Assembly: GCA_021325635.1 (NCBI GenBank)
Contig: JAJPGV010000055.1
Span: 1 to 64,000, forward strand
Direction of reading: 5' to 3'
DNA: 64,000 bases
DNA from: Chloroflexota bacterium
Lineage (GTDB): Bacteria > Chloroflexota > JAJPGV01
The notes beneath the pieces are model-generated. The model was not told the DNA's origin and made no database searches. It worked only from the letters and a program-made list of their open reading frames with translations. The position numbers and the translations under genes are program-made. Shown here one piece after another: positions 34,675-42,867 of this stretch (position 1 is its first letter; every line of letters starts with the position of its first letter).

Positions 34675-36104
34675 GAATGGGCTCCGGCCGGTTGTTTGCC
34701 GGCAGTCTCGGTGCCGGCAGGCTCAGGTCCGCGCCGCTCGATGACCTCCCACAGGGAAACCATCGGGAAGAGCTTGGCGAAGACCGAGATGATCAGCGCG
34801 AACAGCGCCAGCGCCCCGGCCAGGATGGACCATTCGGTCCAGGTCGGACTGTAGGTGGCGGGCGTGTAGGGCATGAGCGGGACTCGCAGGCCCCCGACGA
34901 CGATCAGGTAGCGCTCGACCCACATGGCGAGCAGGACGAGCACCGCGGCGACCGTGATACCCGCTACCGTGCGCGTTCGCTTGTAGAGCACGATGAGGCC
35001 CGGAAGGGCGATGCCGCCCAGCATGTAGAACCAGAAGAGCCAGGCCAGCGGCCCGAGCATCAGCTGCCGGAAGTGAAAGGGCTCTTGCCCCGACATCTTG
35101 TAGCCGGTGGTAATGTATTCCGCCAGGTTGAAATAGAGCATGATCAGCGAGAACGCGGCGAGCAGGTAGCCGAGGCTCACGAACTGGGTCCGAGTGATGT
35201 ACTCCTCGAGGTGCAGGAGCTTGCGCAGCACCGCCATGAGCAGCACGATCGCGGCTATACCGGAGTAGATCGCTCCGGCAACGAAGAAGGGTCCGAACAC
35301 GGTGCTGTTGAGCGGCTCGCGAAGGGACATGGCGAAGATCCACGACACCACGGTGTGGACCGAAACCGCCACGGGGATGATGACGCACATCATGATGGTG
35401 ATGGCGGATTCGAGCGCGTGCCGCTGCCCGGGCGTTCCCCGCCAGCCAAGCGCGGCAAGCTCGAAGAACGTGCGTTTCCAGCGAGGAGCGGTCGCAGCCA
35501 GCCGATCGCGGCAGCGTGCGAAATCGGGGATCAGGGGCAGATAGAGATAGATGGTGCTGCCCGTGAGGTATGTCCCGATGGCCATCACGTCCCACAGGAG
35601 CGGAGACTGCCAGCGCCCGAAAAAGAGGAGATTCAGGATGCGGTCGGGACGGCCCATGTCGATGAACGGAAACAGGGCGCCGACCATCAAGGCCACGACG
35701 GTGATGAACTCGGCCATACGAGTGATGGACAGCTGCCAGCGGGCCTTCACCGCCCGCAGGATGGCGGAGAGCAGCGTCCCGGCATGGCTGATGCCGATGA
35801 AGAAGACGAAGCTGATGATGTACAGGCCCCAGGAGATGCGGTCGCGGACGCCGGCGACGATCAGCCCGTAATGGAGCTGCCGGCCGTAGGCGAAGACTGC
35901 CCAGCCGATGACGGTCAGCAGGAAGCCCACCCAGGCGGCGTAACGCCAGCTCGTCCGGCGCAAGGGGGCCAGGACATGCCCTTCCAGGCGATCTTGCCAC
36001 TCAGGTGGCGCAGTCGGGCCAAGCTGTTCGACTTCGACCGCCTGAGGGGTGTTGACGGCGCCGTTGGCCCGCACCGGCTGGCGGACGACCTCTACTACTC
36101 GCAT
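34671..36104 (-). CDS. NrfD/PsrC-type polytopic membrane subunit
   Basis: This protein of about 477 residues has nine or ten membrane helices. It carries NrfD-family segments WGLYIISFVFFIGISHAGTL, PFIDMGRPDRILNLLFFGR and AVSVHTVVSWIFA, as in ActC/ActF, PsrC and related quinol-interacting subunits. It would take electrons from menaquinol or deliver them to it. ATG 36104 has GGAG upstream, and a GTG one codon earlier is equally possible. It follows the ferredoxin-like gene by nine bases and overlaps the next gene. The layout with a separate FeS protein is like NrfCD, but no catalytic molybdoenzyme is encoded next to it. Confidence 0.88.
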   Translation of the reverse strand: MRVVEVVRQPVRANGAVNTPQAVEVEQLGPTAPPEWQDRLEGHVLAPLRRTSWRYAAWVGFLLTVIGWAVFAYGRQLHYGLIVAGVRDRISWGLYIISFVFFIGISHAGTLLSAILRAVKARWQLSITRMAEFITVVALMVGALFPFIDMGRPDRILNLLFFGRWQSPLLWDVMAIGTYLTGSTIYLYLPLIPDFARCRDRLAATAPRWKRTFFELAALGWRGTPGQRHALESAITIMMCVIIPVAVSVHTVVSWIFAMSLREPLNSTVFGPFFVAGAIYSGIAAIVLLMAVLRKLLHLEEYITRTQFVSLGYLLAAFSLIMLYFNLAEYITTGYKMSGQEPFHFRQLMLGPLAWLFWFYMLGGIALPGLIVLYKRTRTVAGITVAAVLVLLAMWVERYLIVVGGLRVPLMPYTPATYSPTWTEWSILAGALALFALIISVFAKLFPMVSLWEVIERRGPEPAGTETAGKQPAGAHS

Positions 36105-36113
36105 CACCGGCTC

Positions 36114-37166
36114 CTACCAGCTGCCGCCCGGCTCATCGCGCGACCAGTCGGCGCTTCCGCTGAGGAGGTCCTGCCATGGCCATTCGGTCGCCTTGCGGCC
36201 GCTGGTCAGAGGATTGCGCCCGACCAGCTCGCCGTGACCGGGGATGTAGAACACACGCGGCTGTGTCCCCAGGTCTTCCTTCAGCCGGTAGCTCGTGCCC
36301 TGGTTGAGCAGGGTCGATAGGCTCACGACCTCGTTGCCATTGGTGGCCACGTCTTCCTCCAGGTCACCGAAGTAGATGGCGCCGTTGGGGCAGCCCTCAG
36401 CACAGTGGGGCCGGCGCCCGGCGCTAAGCAGGTCCATGCAGAAATCGCACTTCATCACGGTTCCCCGTATCGCCGGGGTTTGGCGCTCGATGTCGTATTT
36501 GGATGCTTGCGTCTGTGCGGGTTGGGGAGGGTTGCCCCAGTTGAAGAAGCGCCGATCGTAGGGGCAGGCTTCCATGCAGAAGCGGCAGCCGATGCAGCGC
36601 TCCTGGTCGATGAGGACGGGGCCCTCCGGGGTGGAGAACGTGGCGCCGACCGGACAGACGTTGGTGCAAGGAGGGTTCTGGCACTGCTGGCAAGGTGTGG
36701 GCAGGAATTGCGTGCCACCTCCCGACAGCTCGGCCTCGTACACCTGGATCCACTCCATAGGCTTGGGCACGTAGTGGGCTTCGATGCAGGCCGCGGTGCA
36801 CTGCGGGGCCTTGTTCACGGACTGGCAGCCGTCGCAGCGGCGGAGGTCGATAGCCATAGCCCAGCGCCGCAAACGGGGAGGCTGATCGGGCGGAGCCTGC
36901 GCGGCGTCGTGCAGCCGGCATTCATACTCGTAGCCAGCGCCCTCGGGGCCCGCGCTACCCCAGCTCTGCCGTGGGCCGCTGCCCACGATGGTGCTGGCCG
37001 TGGTCTTGGCGAAGACGGAACGAGCGTTCGCTGCCAAGGCGATGGCGGCCGATGCAGCCAAACATTTGAGGACCGTCCGGCGAGGGGTTCGCCGCGGTGC
37101 GTCAGCGCAGGAGTTGGTGCCCGATTCGACGGCGATGGCGGCTTGGTCGGTTCTCGGGCTGCTCAC
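36114..37166 (-). CDS. Tat-exported 4Fe-4S ferredoxin-type electron-transfer subunit
   Basis: This 350-residue protein has a twin-arginine signal (PRRTVLKCLAAS, about residues 28-39) and four groups of cysteines. They are CDGCQSVNKAPQCTAAC, CQQCQNPPCTNVCP, CIGCRFCMEACP and CDFCMDLLSAGRRPHC followed by AEGCP. Four 4Fe-4S clusters are expected, as in NrfC, PsrB, HybA or FdhB. It opens the five-gene operon and should hand electrons between the NrfD-like subunit and a further partner on the outer face. The large catalytic subunit normally found with it is absent here. Confidence 0.88.
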   Translation of the reverse strand: MSSPRTDQAAIAVESGTNSCADAPRRTPRRTVLKCLAASAAIALAANARSVFAKTTASTIVGSGPRQSWGSAGPEGAGYEYECRLHDAAQAPPDQPPRLRRWAMAIDLRRCDGCQSVNKAPQCTAACIEAHYVPKPMEWIQVYEAELSGGGTQFLPTPCQQCQNPPCTNVCPVGATFSTPEGPVLIDQERCIGCRFCMEACPYDRRFFNWGNPPQPAQTQASKYDIERQTPAIRGTVMKCDFCMDLLSAGRRPHCAEGCPNGAIYFGDLEEDVATNGNEVVSLSTLLNQGTSYRLKEDLGTQPRVFYIPGHGELVGRNPLTSGRKATEWPWQDLLSGSADWSRDEPGGSW

Positions 37167-37297
37167 TGACCTCAGAGTGGGGTCTGCCGCGTTTCCTAGC
37201 TATGAAAGTCGAATGAACGCGACGTAAATCTTGCTGGCGGCGTGGGCCGCTCACGGACGCCTCGATTCCGGGAAAGCCGGAGTGATAGGCTGCTCGG

Positions 37298-38020
37298 TTA
37301 GGACTCGAACGCCGCGCCCGAATGCAGTTGGTCGTCCACGTCGCGCTCCAGGTTCGCGTAGTACAGCAGCGTGCGCCGGGCGCTCTCGGATGGGTCCGCG
37401 GCGCCGCGAGTCTCGGCGAGGTTCGGTACGGGCAGGGGCCGGCCTATGGCGCTGGCCTCCCAGAAAACGCGGGCGTTTTCTTCCAGAGCGGTCGCTCGCT
37501 GAAACATCTCTTCCAGTGTGTTGCCGACGATGGTCGTGCCGTGCCAGCGCATGAGGACTCCGGCCGCGTTGCCAAGCGCTGCATTCAGCCGCTGGCCCAG
37601 CTCAACCGTGGTGACGAGCTGCGGCTCATCGAAGGTGGGCAGCGGCCCGCCAAGGCAGCGAGCCGGTAGGAGGACGATCGGCAGCGGCATGTCCAGGACA
37701 CTGAACACCGTGGCCCAGTGAGGATGCAGGTGCGCCACCGAGTCCAGCTCCGGCCGCGCCGCGTGGACCGCCGTGTGGATCGGGGTTTCGAGCGGCGGAG
37801 GGTAGCGTCCGTCCATGCGCTTCCCTTCAGCGTCGATGACGACGAGGTCGGAGGGGCGCAGCCGCGACTTGTCTAAGCCACCTCCCGGAGTGATCAGGAT
37901 GCGGTCGCTATTGGGGACGCGCAGGCTGATGTGTCCGCCCAGCCCATACAGACCGAGCGAGTGCAGTGCCCGCCCGCACAAAGCGAGACGCTCTCGGGCT
38001 TCGCTCTCCTCTGATGTCAC
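37298..38020 (-). CDS. class II aldolase/adducin family protein
   Basis: This 240-residue protein has the class II aldolase fold: LGGHISLRVP near residue 28, a probable catalytic Glu in LETPIHTAVH, the metal-binding HLH (H97, H99), and a later His in RWHGTTIVG. It is a distant paralogue of the protein at 113. The start is GTG. It is divergent from the decarboxylase-like gene at 38098, with 77 bases between them. A role in decarboxylation or C-C cleavage of a hydroxy acid is plausible; the substrate is unknown. Confidence 0.82.
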   Translation of the reverse strand: MTSEESEARERLALCGRALHSLGLYGLGGHISLRVPNSDRILITPGGGLDKSRLRPSDLVVIDAEGKRMDGRYPPPLETPIHTAVHAARPELDSVAHLHPHWATVFSVLDMPLPIVLLPARCLGGPLPTFDEPQLVTTVELGQRLNAALGNAAGVLMRWHGTTIVGNTLEEMFQRATALEENARVFWEASAIGRPLPVPNLAETRGAADPSESARRTLLYYANLERDVDDQLHSGAAFES

Positions 38021-38097
38021 GTCTCACAGCTTAGACCAACCACGGATGCAGCCTTGTCCGTCGTGCCTGTATCCTTGTTCGGCTGAGGAGGTTGCCT

Positions 38098-39048
38098 ATG
38101 TCCCAACCGAAGCTGCGGTTTCACTTCCACGAGCCTTCCATCGACACAAATCTGCCTCTGACCGACGGCACGGTGAAGGTGGAAGGCTTTGAGCTGGAGT
38201 GTGTGGAGCACGGGGACTTCGACGCCTGGGACAATGGCTTTGGGGCGCTGATGCGCGGCGCGGCGGAGGGCCTCACCGACGTCTGCATCCCTGCCTTTCC
38301 CAACCGCAAGTTCCGGCTGTCCTCTATTCAGGTCAACAGCGCGGCGGGAATCGGGTCGCCTCGGGATCTGGAGGGCAAGCGCGTGGGTATCCCCGGCTGG
38401 ACCAACACCGCCGGGGTGTGGGCCCGCGGCGCGCTGCAGAACTTTTATGACGTCGACCTGGCGCGCATTCGCTGGCACACGGTGCGGGCGGACGCGCCCG
38501 ACCTTCCACCTGGCGTCAAGCTCATTTCACTGCCCAAGCCAGCTGGGCCTGCCGACGAGCTGCTCGATACGATGCTGACGGCCGGTGAGCTCGACGCTGT
38601 CATCAGTCCCAACGTGCTGCCGTCGATCACTCGCCGCGATGCCCGCGTGCGCCGTCTCTTTCTCGACCATAAGAGCGAAGAGCAGACGTACTTCAAGCGC
38701 ACGGGCATCTTTCCCATCAGCCACGTGGTGACGCTCAAGCGGGAGTTCGTGGGGCGGCATCCTGAGGCGCCGGTGGCGCTGCTGCAGGCCTACCGCCGTG
38801 CGCGAGACGTGGCCTTCGAGCGAATCGAGGGCTCCGATCCTGTGGTTCTGACGATCTCCTGGGCCAGCGTGGCGATGGCCGAGCAGCGAGCGCTCATGGG
38901 CGAGCGCTACTGGGCCTACAACGTTGAGGACAACCGCACGGCGCTCGACGCCATGGTGCGCTTTGCGCACCAGCAGCGGCTGACGCCGACGGTCTTGGAC
39001 TACGAGCAGCTGTTCGATCCGCGGGCGGCAGCCCTGCCTGGCTGGTGA
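38098..39048 (+). CDS. 4,5-dihydroxyphthalate decarboxylase-like protein
   Basis: This 316-residue protein has a periplasmic-binding-type fold without a signal peptide. It agrees over its length with remembered 4,5-dihydroxyphthalate decarboxylase (Pht5-type) sequences: DLEGKRVGIPGWTNTAGVWA, then RTGIFPISHVVTLKREFV, then ALMGERYWAYNVEDNR and YEQLFDP. That enzyme removes a carboxylate from dihydroxyphthalate to give protocatechuate. Many relatives have unproven function, so the substrate is not certain. ATG 38098 has GAGGAGG 6 bases upstream, which beats the TTG two codons earlier. It supports a phthalate-like theme together with the Rieske genes. Confidence 0.8.
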   Translation: MSQPKLRFHFHEPSIDTNLPLTDGTVKVEGFELECVEHGDFDAWDNGFGALMRGAAEGLTDVCIPAFPNRKFRLSSIQVNSAAGIGSPRDLEGKRVGIPGWTNTAGVWARGALQNFYDVDLARIRWHTVRADAPDLPPGVKLISLPKPAGPADELLDTMLTAGELDAVISPNVLPSITRRDARVRRLFLDHKSEEQTYFKRTGIFPISHVVTLKREFVGRHPEAPVALLQAYRRARDVAFERIEGSDPVVLTISWASVAMAEQRALMGERYWAYNVEDNRTALDAMVRFAHQQRLTPTVLDYEQLFDPRAAALPGW

Positions 39049-39156
39049 GCTGGCCGAGCTCATAAGCTCACGCGCTCATTTGGCTGCTTGACACACGGGG
39101 GTAAGATGGCTCGCAGCGCGGGCCGGGCGGCCCGACGACCACGAGGGAGGTTATTC

Positions 39157-40002
39157 ATGCACGTGCTTTCATCTTCCATTCGCGGCCTGCTCGGCCTGTC
39201 TGTGGGTAGCTTGGTCGTTCTGGCGGCTTGTGGAGGCGCTCAGCCGGCGGCCAGCCCAGTCAGCTCGGCCCCTGCGCCCGCCGCCAGCAGCCCAGCGGCC
39301 AAGCCCAGCGCTCCGGCATCCTCGGCCGCTGCCGCGGCCAGCGCTCCCGCAAGCGCGAAACCCAGCGCGTCCACTGCCGCGTCACCTAGCGGCAGCGCCG
39401 TGGCTAAGCCGGCCACCTCCGCATCCGCATCGGCATCGGCGGCAGCCGTTCCCGCGCCCGGAACTACCCCGGTGCCGTCGCCCGTGAAAGTCGATCCCAA
39501 GACCACTGCCCTGCTGGTGCTGGATCAGAGCGCGCGCTGTGACGATCCTGCGCAGGTATGCAACAAGCTGGCTCCCCAGCTCAAGACGTTGGTGGACAAA
39601 GCGCGGGCAAGCAAGATGTTCACGATCTTCACCGTTTCCGAAGCAAAGGGGACGCCGCTGGGGGTGCCGTGGAAGGGCTTTGACGTGAAGCCCGACGAGC
39701 TGGTGATCAACATGTCCGGCTTCGACAAGCTCATGAATCCGGACGTTGCGAAGCCGCTGAAGGATCATGGCGTCAAGACCCTGATCGTCACCGGCTCCTC
39801 TGCCAACGTGGCGGTGATGTACACGGCGACGGGCGCTGCCTCGAACAACGACTATGACGTAATTGTCCCTGAGGACGGCACGACCTCGAGCAACGACGTC
39901 AACAACTACAAGACGACCTACGCCCTGTACCAGCTCAGCGCGCTGCCTTCCGGCAAGAAGATCCAGTTCACCACGCTGGCGGGCATCAGCATGGGCTCGT
40001 AG
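39157..40002 (+). CDS. lipoprotein with isochorismatase-like domain lacking the catalytic Cys
   Basis: This 281-residue protein has lipobox LAAC (C25), a very long Ala/Ser/Pro/Lys linker (about 28-110), then a cysteine-hydrolase/isochorismatase fold. The domain starts TALLVLDQSARC, keeping the usual Asp (D123), and has LIVTGSSANVAVMYTATGAA where enzymes read roughly G-x-x-T-x-x-C-V. The nucleophile position is Ala (A219), and the usual Lys position appears to be Asn (N185). An extracytoplasmic binding or structural role is therefore more likely than hydrolysis. ATG 39157 has GGGAGG upstream. It lies between the decarboxylase-like gene and a convergent receptor gene. Confidence 0.78.
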   Translation: MHVLSSSIRGLLGLSVGSLVVLAACGGAQPAASPVSSAPAPAASSPAAKPSAPASSAAAAASAPASAKPSASTAASPSGSAVAKPATSASASASAAAVPAPGTTPVPSPVKVDPKTTALLVLDQSARCDDPAQVCNKLAPQLKTLVDKARASKMFTIFTVSEAKGTPLGVPWKGFDVKPDELVINMSGFDKLMNPDVAKPLKDHGVKTLIVTGSSANVAVMYTATGAASNNDYDVIVPEDGTTSSNDVNNYKTTYALYQLSALPSGKKIQFTTLAGISMGS

Positions 40003-40056
40003 CCTCTCGCTCGTCACCGTTCAGCCGCCATCCGGCTCATGGGGCCGCGGCAGACT

Positions 40057-41235
40057 TTACTTCAGCTCTTCCTTGGCGATGGCGATAGCCCTGGTTTCGT
40101 AGCTGTTGTTGGCCTCCGTTTGCGGGTCGAAGTACTCCTTGGAGGGGTCCAGCGCCTTGTCCGCATCGACCACCGGAGCGTCGAGCCGGCGCACGTTGTA
40201 GCCGGACTGCTGAGCGTAGACCGTTTGCCCCTGCTGACTCAGCAGCCAGTTGACGAATACCTTGGCCGCGTTGGGATGAGGGGCGCGGTTGAACAGGCCG
40301 ATGGTGCCCGTGCCGTCGCTCACCTTGATGGCCGCGGGGTCTTCGTCGGTCAGCGGCTGAATCGGCTTGAGGTCGACCCCGGCTTTGCTGAAGTCCTCAA
40401 TCGTTGCCGGATTGAGGCCGATGGAGATGGGGTACTGGCCTTTGACCAGCCAGTCGGCCAGCTGGCGCCCGTTTTGGGTGAGCGTGGGTTGGGCGGTTTG
40501 GAGAAACGATCTCAATTTCGCTTCGTCTTTGTTGTACAGCCAGATACCGAGCACGCCGGACCCGGCCGATGGGGAGCGCGGATCCTGCATGGCGATCTTG
40601 CCTTTCCACTCCGGCTGCCAGAGCTGCTCCAGCTTATTGAGCTGAGCCGCTGGGACAAGCCCGCGGTTCACCCAGACGTTCCAGGTGAGGTAGTGGACGA
40701 AGCTGTAGGCCGAGGTCTTGTCGCGGTCCACCCAACCGCCGTCGAAGCCGCGCGCCCACTTGGCATCGTCCGTCACCCCCGGCGCGATGAGCGCGGGACG
40801 CAGCGGGTCGAGCGCGCCCAGCGGCTTGAAGCCACTGTGGACGACAACCGGGGCGCTGACCGCGACGTCCCACAGGTACTGACCGGCCTGGCGCTCCGCC
40901 TTCACCCTGGGGACCAGGTCGGACGTCCCCGCGCCGGTGACGATATTGACCTGGATGCCGTAGGTCTTCTGGAACTCCATGAAGGCCAGCCGGATGCCGT
41001 CGCCGGGCGCGGTCATGATGGCAACCTGGCCCTCCTGTTTGGCCTGCGCCACGGTCTGATCCCAGGCGGGGCTGGCCAGGGTAGCCGCGGATGACGCCGC
41101 GCCGGCCGGCCGCGGACTTGTCGCCGCGACGGATCCGCCGGGTGAAGGTGCCGAAGCGCGGGCGCAGGCGGCGAGGCCAACGCTTGCGCAAGCTGCCGCG
41201 AGGCGGAGGAAGGATCGCCGGGAGAAGTTCGTCAT
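40057..41235 (-). CDS. extracellular solute-binding Tat lipoprotein, iron-type ABC family
   Basis: This 392-residue receptor has a twin-arginine lipoprotein signal (SRRSFLRLAAA, lipobox LAAC with C24) and a linker to about residue 52. The binding domain begins WDQTVAQAKQEGQVAI, with QPEWKGKIAMQDPRSPSAGS and NRAPHPNAAKVFVNW. It is a paralogue of the receptor at 30524. The ATG at 41235 has AGGGAG about 9 bases upstream; the much longer open frame before it is a shadow. No permease is near. The SDR gene upstream on the same strand may be co-transcribed across a 124-base gap. Confidence 0.87.
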   Translation of the reverse strand: MTNFSRRSFLRLAAACASVGLAACARASAPSPGGSVAATSPRPAGAASSAATLASPAWDQTVAQAKQEGQVAIMTAPGDGIRLAFMEFQKTYGIQVNIVTGAGTSDLVPRVKAERQAGQYLWDVAVSAPVVVHSGFKPLGALDPLRPALIAPGVTDDAKWARGFDGGWVDRDKTSAYSFVHYLTWNVWVNRGLVPAAQLNKLEQLWQPEWKGKIAMQDPRSPSAGSGVLGIWLYNKDEAKLRSFLQTAQPTLTQNGRQLADWLVKGQYPISIGLNPATIEDFSKAGVDLKPIQPLTDEDPAAIKVSDGTGTIGLFNRAPHPNAAKVFVNWLLSQQGQTVYAQQSGYNVRRLDAPVVDADKALDPSKEYFDPQTEANNSYETRAIAIAKEELK

Positions 41236-41359
41236 GTGCGTGCACTCCCTACCGGATTCTTGGACCGGCCCGAGCGAGGCCTGACGGGCTCCCGCCAGTA
41301 TGCATCCGCGGCCGGAAGTTCGCCAGCCCGGACGGGTGGCAGAGCTTCCCGCCTCAGTC

Positions 41360-42109
41360 CTAGCTTTCGATGGCCAGCATCCCGTCTTGGAGCGTGACCA
41401 AGTGACCGGAAAGGTCCATGTCGGCCTGGGCGGCCAGTACGAATCGGCTGCCGGCAAAATCGGGGCCGGGCATGCGCCGGCGCGCCTCTTCAGGCGCATC
41501 TTCGGTGGCAATGGCGGCACCCGGTGAGATAACGACGATGCACACGTTTGCATCGCGCTCCTCCGCGGCGACGAAGCGGGTGAAGGTCTTGATGGCGTCC
41601 TTGGACACCATGTAGGCGCAGCCGCCAGGTGGGGTGAGGCCGGCGCCGCCGTAGACGTTGATGATGTGGCCGGCGCCGCGCGGCCGCATGTGCCGCAGCA
41701 CGTGCTTGGTGCACAGGAAGGTGCCGCCCAGGTTGGTCCGGATGACGCGTTCCCAGAAGTCCTTGTCCATCTCTCGTATCGGCGACCAGCGCGGCAGTCC
41801 CCAGTTGAAGTGGGGCACGATGCCGGCGTTGTTGAGCAGGACGTCGATCTGGCCGTAATGTGAGGCAACCTCATCGACCATCCGGCTTACGTCCTGCTCG
41901 TTGGTGACGTCCGCCACTACCGTATGCACCTCCGTGCCCGCGGCACGCAGCTCCTGAGCGGTCTGCTCCAACCGGCTTGCGTCCACGTCGGCCAGGCCCA
42001 GCCTGGCCCCTTCGGCCGCGAACGTCCCCGCCGCGTAGCGGCCGATTCCCTTCGCACCGCCCGTGACGATGACCACCTGTCCCGTGAGCGACAATCGAGC
42101 ACCCTCCAT
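41360..42109 (-). CDS. SDR family oxidoreductase with altered active-site Ser
   Basis: This 249-residue classical short-chain dehydrogenase/reductase has the cofactor motif TGGAKGIG, ADV, the NNAG motif, and the catalytic pair Y-x3-K in AYMVSKDA. The Ser expected 13 residues before the Tyr is replaced (INVYGGAGLTPP has Tyr/Gly there). The enzyme could still work with a reduced or altered mechanism. Members commonly oxidise dihydrodiols or hydroxy acids, which suits the Rieske genes, but the substrate is unknown. An Asp after the second strand (LADVDASR) points to NAD(H). Confidence 0.87.
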   Translation of the reverse strand: MEGARLSLTGQVVIVTGGAKGIGRYAAGTFAAEGARLGLADVDASRLEQTAQELRAAGTEVHTVVADVTNEQDVSRMVDEVASHYGQIDVLLNNAGIVPHFNWGLPRWSPIREMDKDFWERVIRTNLGGTFLCTKHVLRHMRPRGAGHIINVYGGAGLTPPGGCAYMVSKDAIKTFTRFVAAEERDANVCIVVISPGAAIATEDAPEEARRRMPGPDFAGSRFVLAAQADMDLSGHLVTLQDGMLAIES

Positions 42110-42231
42110 CCGGCGCCGGCCTAGTGCTGGGCCATCTCGGAGCGACTGGCCCGCGCGCTGGCTCTTACGGCTGACCGCCTGTCGCAGTGTACATCGCGCA
42201 GCCTCCCGTCAAATGGGCGCCCAGGCAGTGC

Positions 42232-42864
42232 TCAGTCAGACCGAATGCGCTCGTTCGTCGAAGCATTCGACCGGAATCGATTTCCCCGTTCGTCTTGTCG
42301 TTCCGCCGTGGCCCGATCGCGGCGGATCTCAGCCTGGACCGCTTTGTCTCGTACAGCTTGCTGCTGCTGGCTGATACGGAGGAGGATTGACGGCTGGCTG
42401 ATGAGCGGAATTGGTAGAGGGGCAAGCAGGGGTGCGGCTGCAGCCTTGGGCGCAGCCGGTGGGGCTGTTGGCGCCGGGGTGGGCGCTGGCGATGGTGGCA
42501 GATGAGGTTGGACGGCCAGCGGGGCTCTGACGAACGCCGCGGGCGACGCGATCTGCGGCTGGGGCTGGCTTGGGGCAGTCGACGCCGGCGGTTGCGGGCC
42601 GGCTTGGGGCGGCGCCGGGGCCGCTGCGGAACGCTGGCTCAGCACGCCCGCCAGCGACAGGGCTGCTGCCGGGGAATCGGCAAACGGGGATGACGGCAGG
42701 ACGTCGGCCCTGGTGGGAGCCGCCAGCCCCAAGCCGTTTCCGAGGATGGACCCGGCCAGCGCGAGTGGAACGCCAATGCCGGCGACAATGGCTGCCTTGC
42801 GGCGGATCGACAAGGGCCCTCTGCGGTTTGCGAGACGAGGGAGGTAGATAGGGGTATGTGCCAT
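42232..42864 (-). CDS. proline/alanine-rich membrane protein of unknown function
   Basis: This 210-residue protein has a basic N-terminus, one membrane segment (about residues 25-48) and a long Pro/Ala/Gln-rich region (about 75-150). A charged tail (about 170-210) has many Arg and Gln and may be helical. No family was recognised. The ATG at 42864 has AAGGAG about 8 bases upstream. It ends the minus-strand run GT2, GT39-GH8 fusion, then this gene, with only three bases after the fusion. A wall-spanning or complex-bridging part of the same polysaccharide machinery is an inference from position. Confidence 0.65.
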   Translation of the reverse strand: MAHTPIYLPRLANRRGPLSIRRKAAIVAGIGVPLALAGSILGNGLGLAAPTRADVLPSSPFADSPAAALSLAGVLSQRSAAAPAPPQAGPQPPASTAPSQPQPQIASPAAFVRAPLAVQPHLPPSPAPTPAPTAPPAAPKAAAAPLLAPLPIPLISQPSILLRISQQQQAVRDKAVQAEIRRDRATAERQDERGNRFRSNASTNERIRSD

Positions 42865-42867
42865 CAA

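Noticed and set aside
34677-36320. plus-strand open frame of 547 codons
   Set aside because: Antisense to the NrfD-like gene, extremely rich in charged residues and Gly, without motifs.
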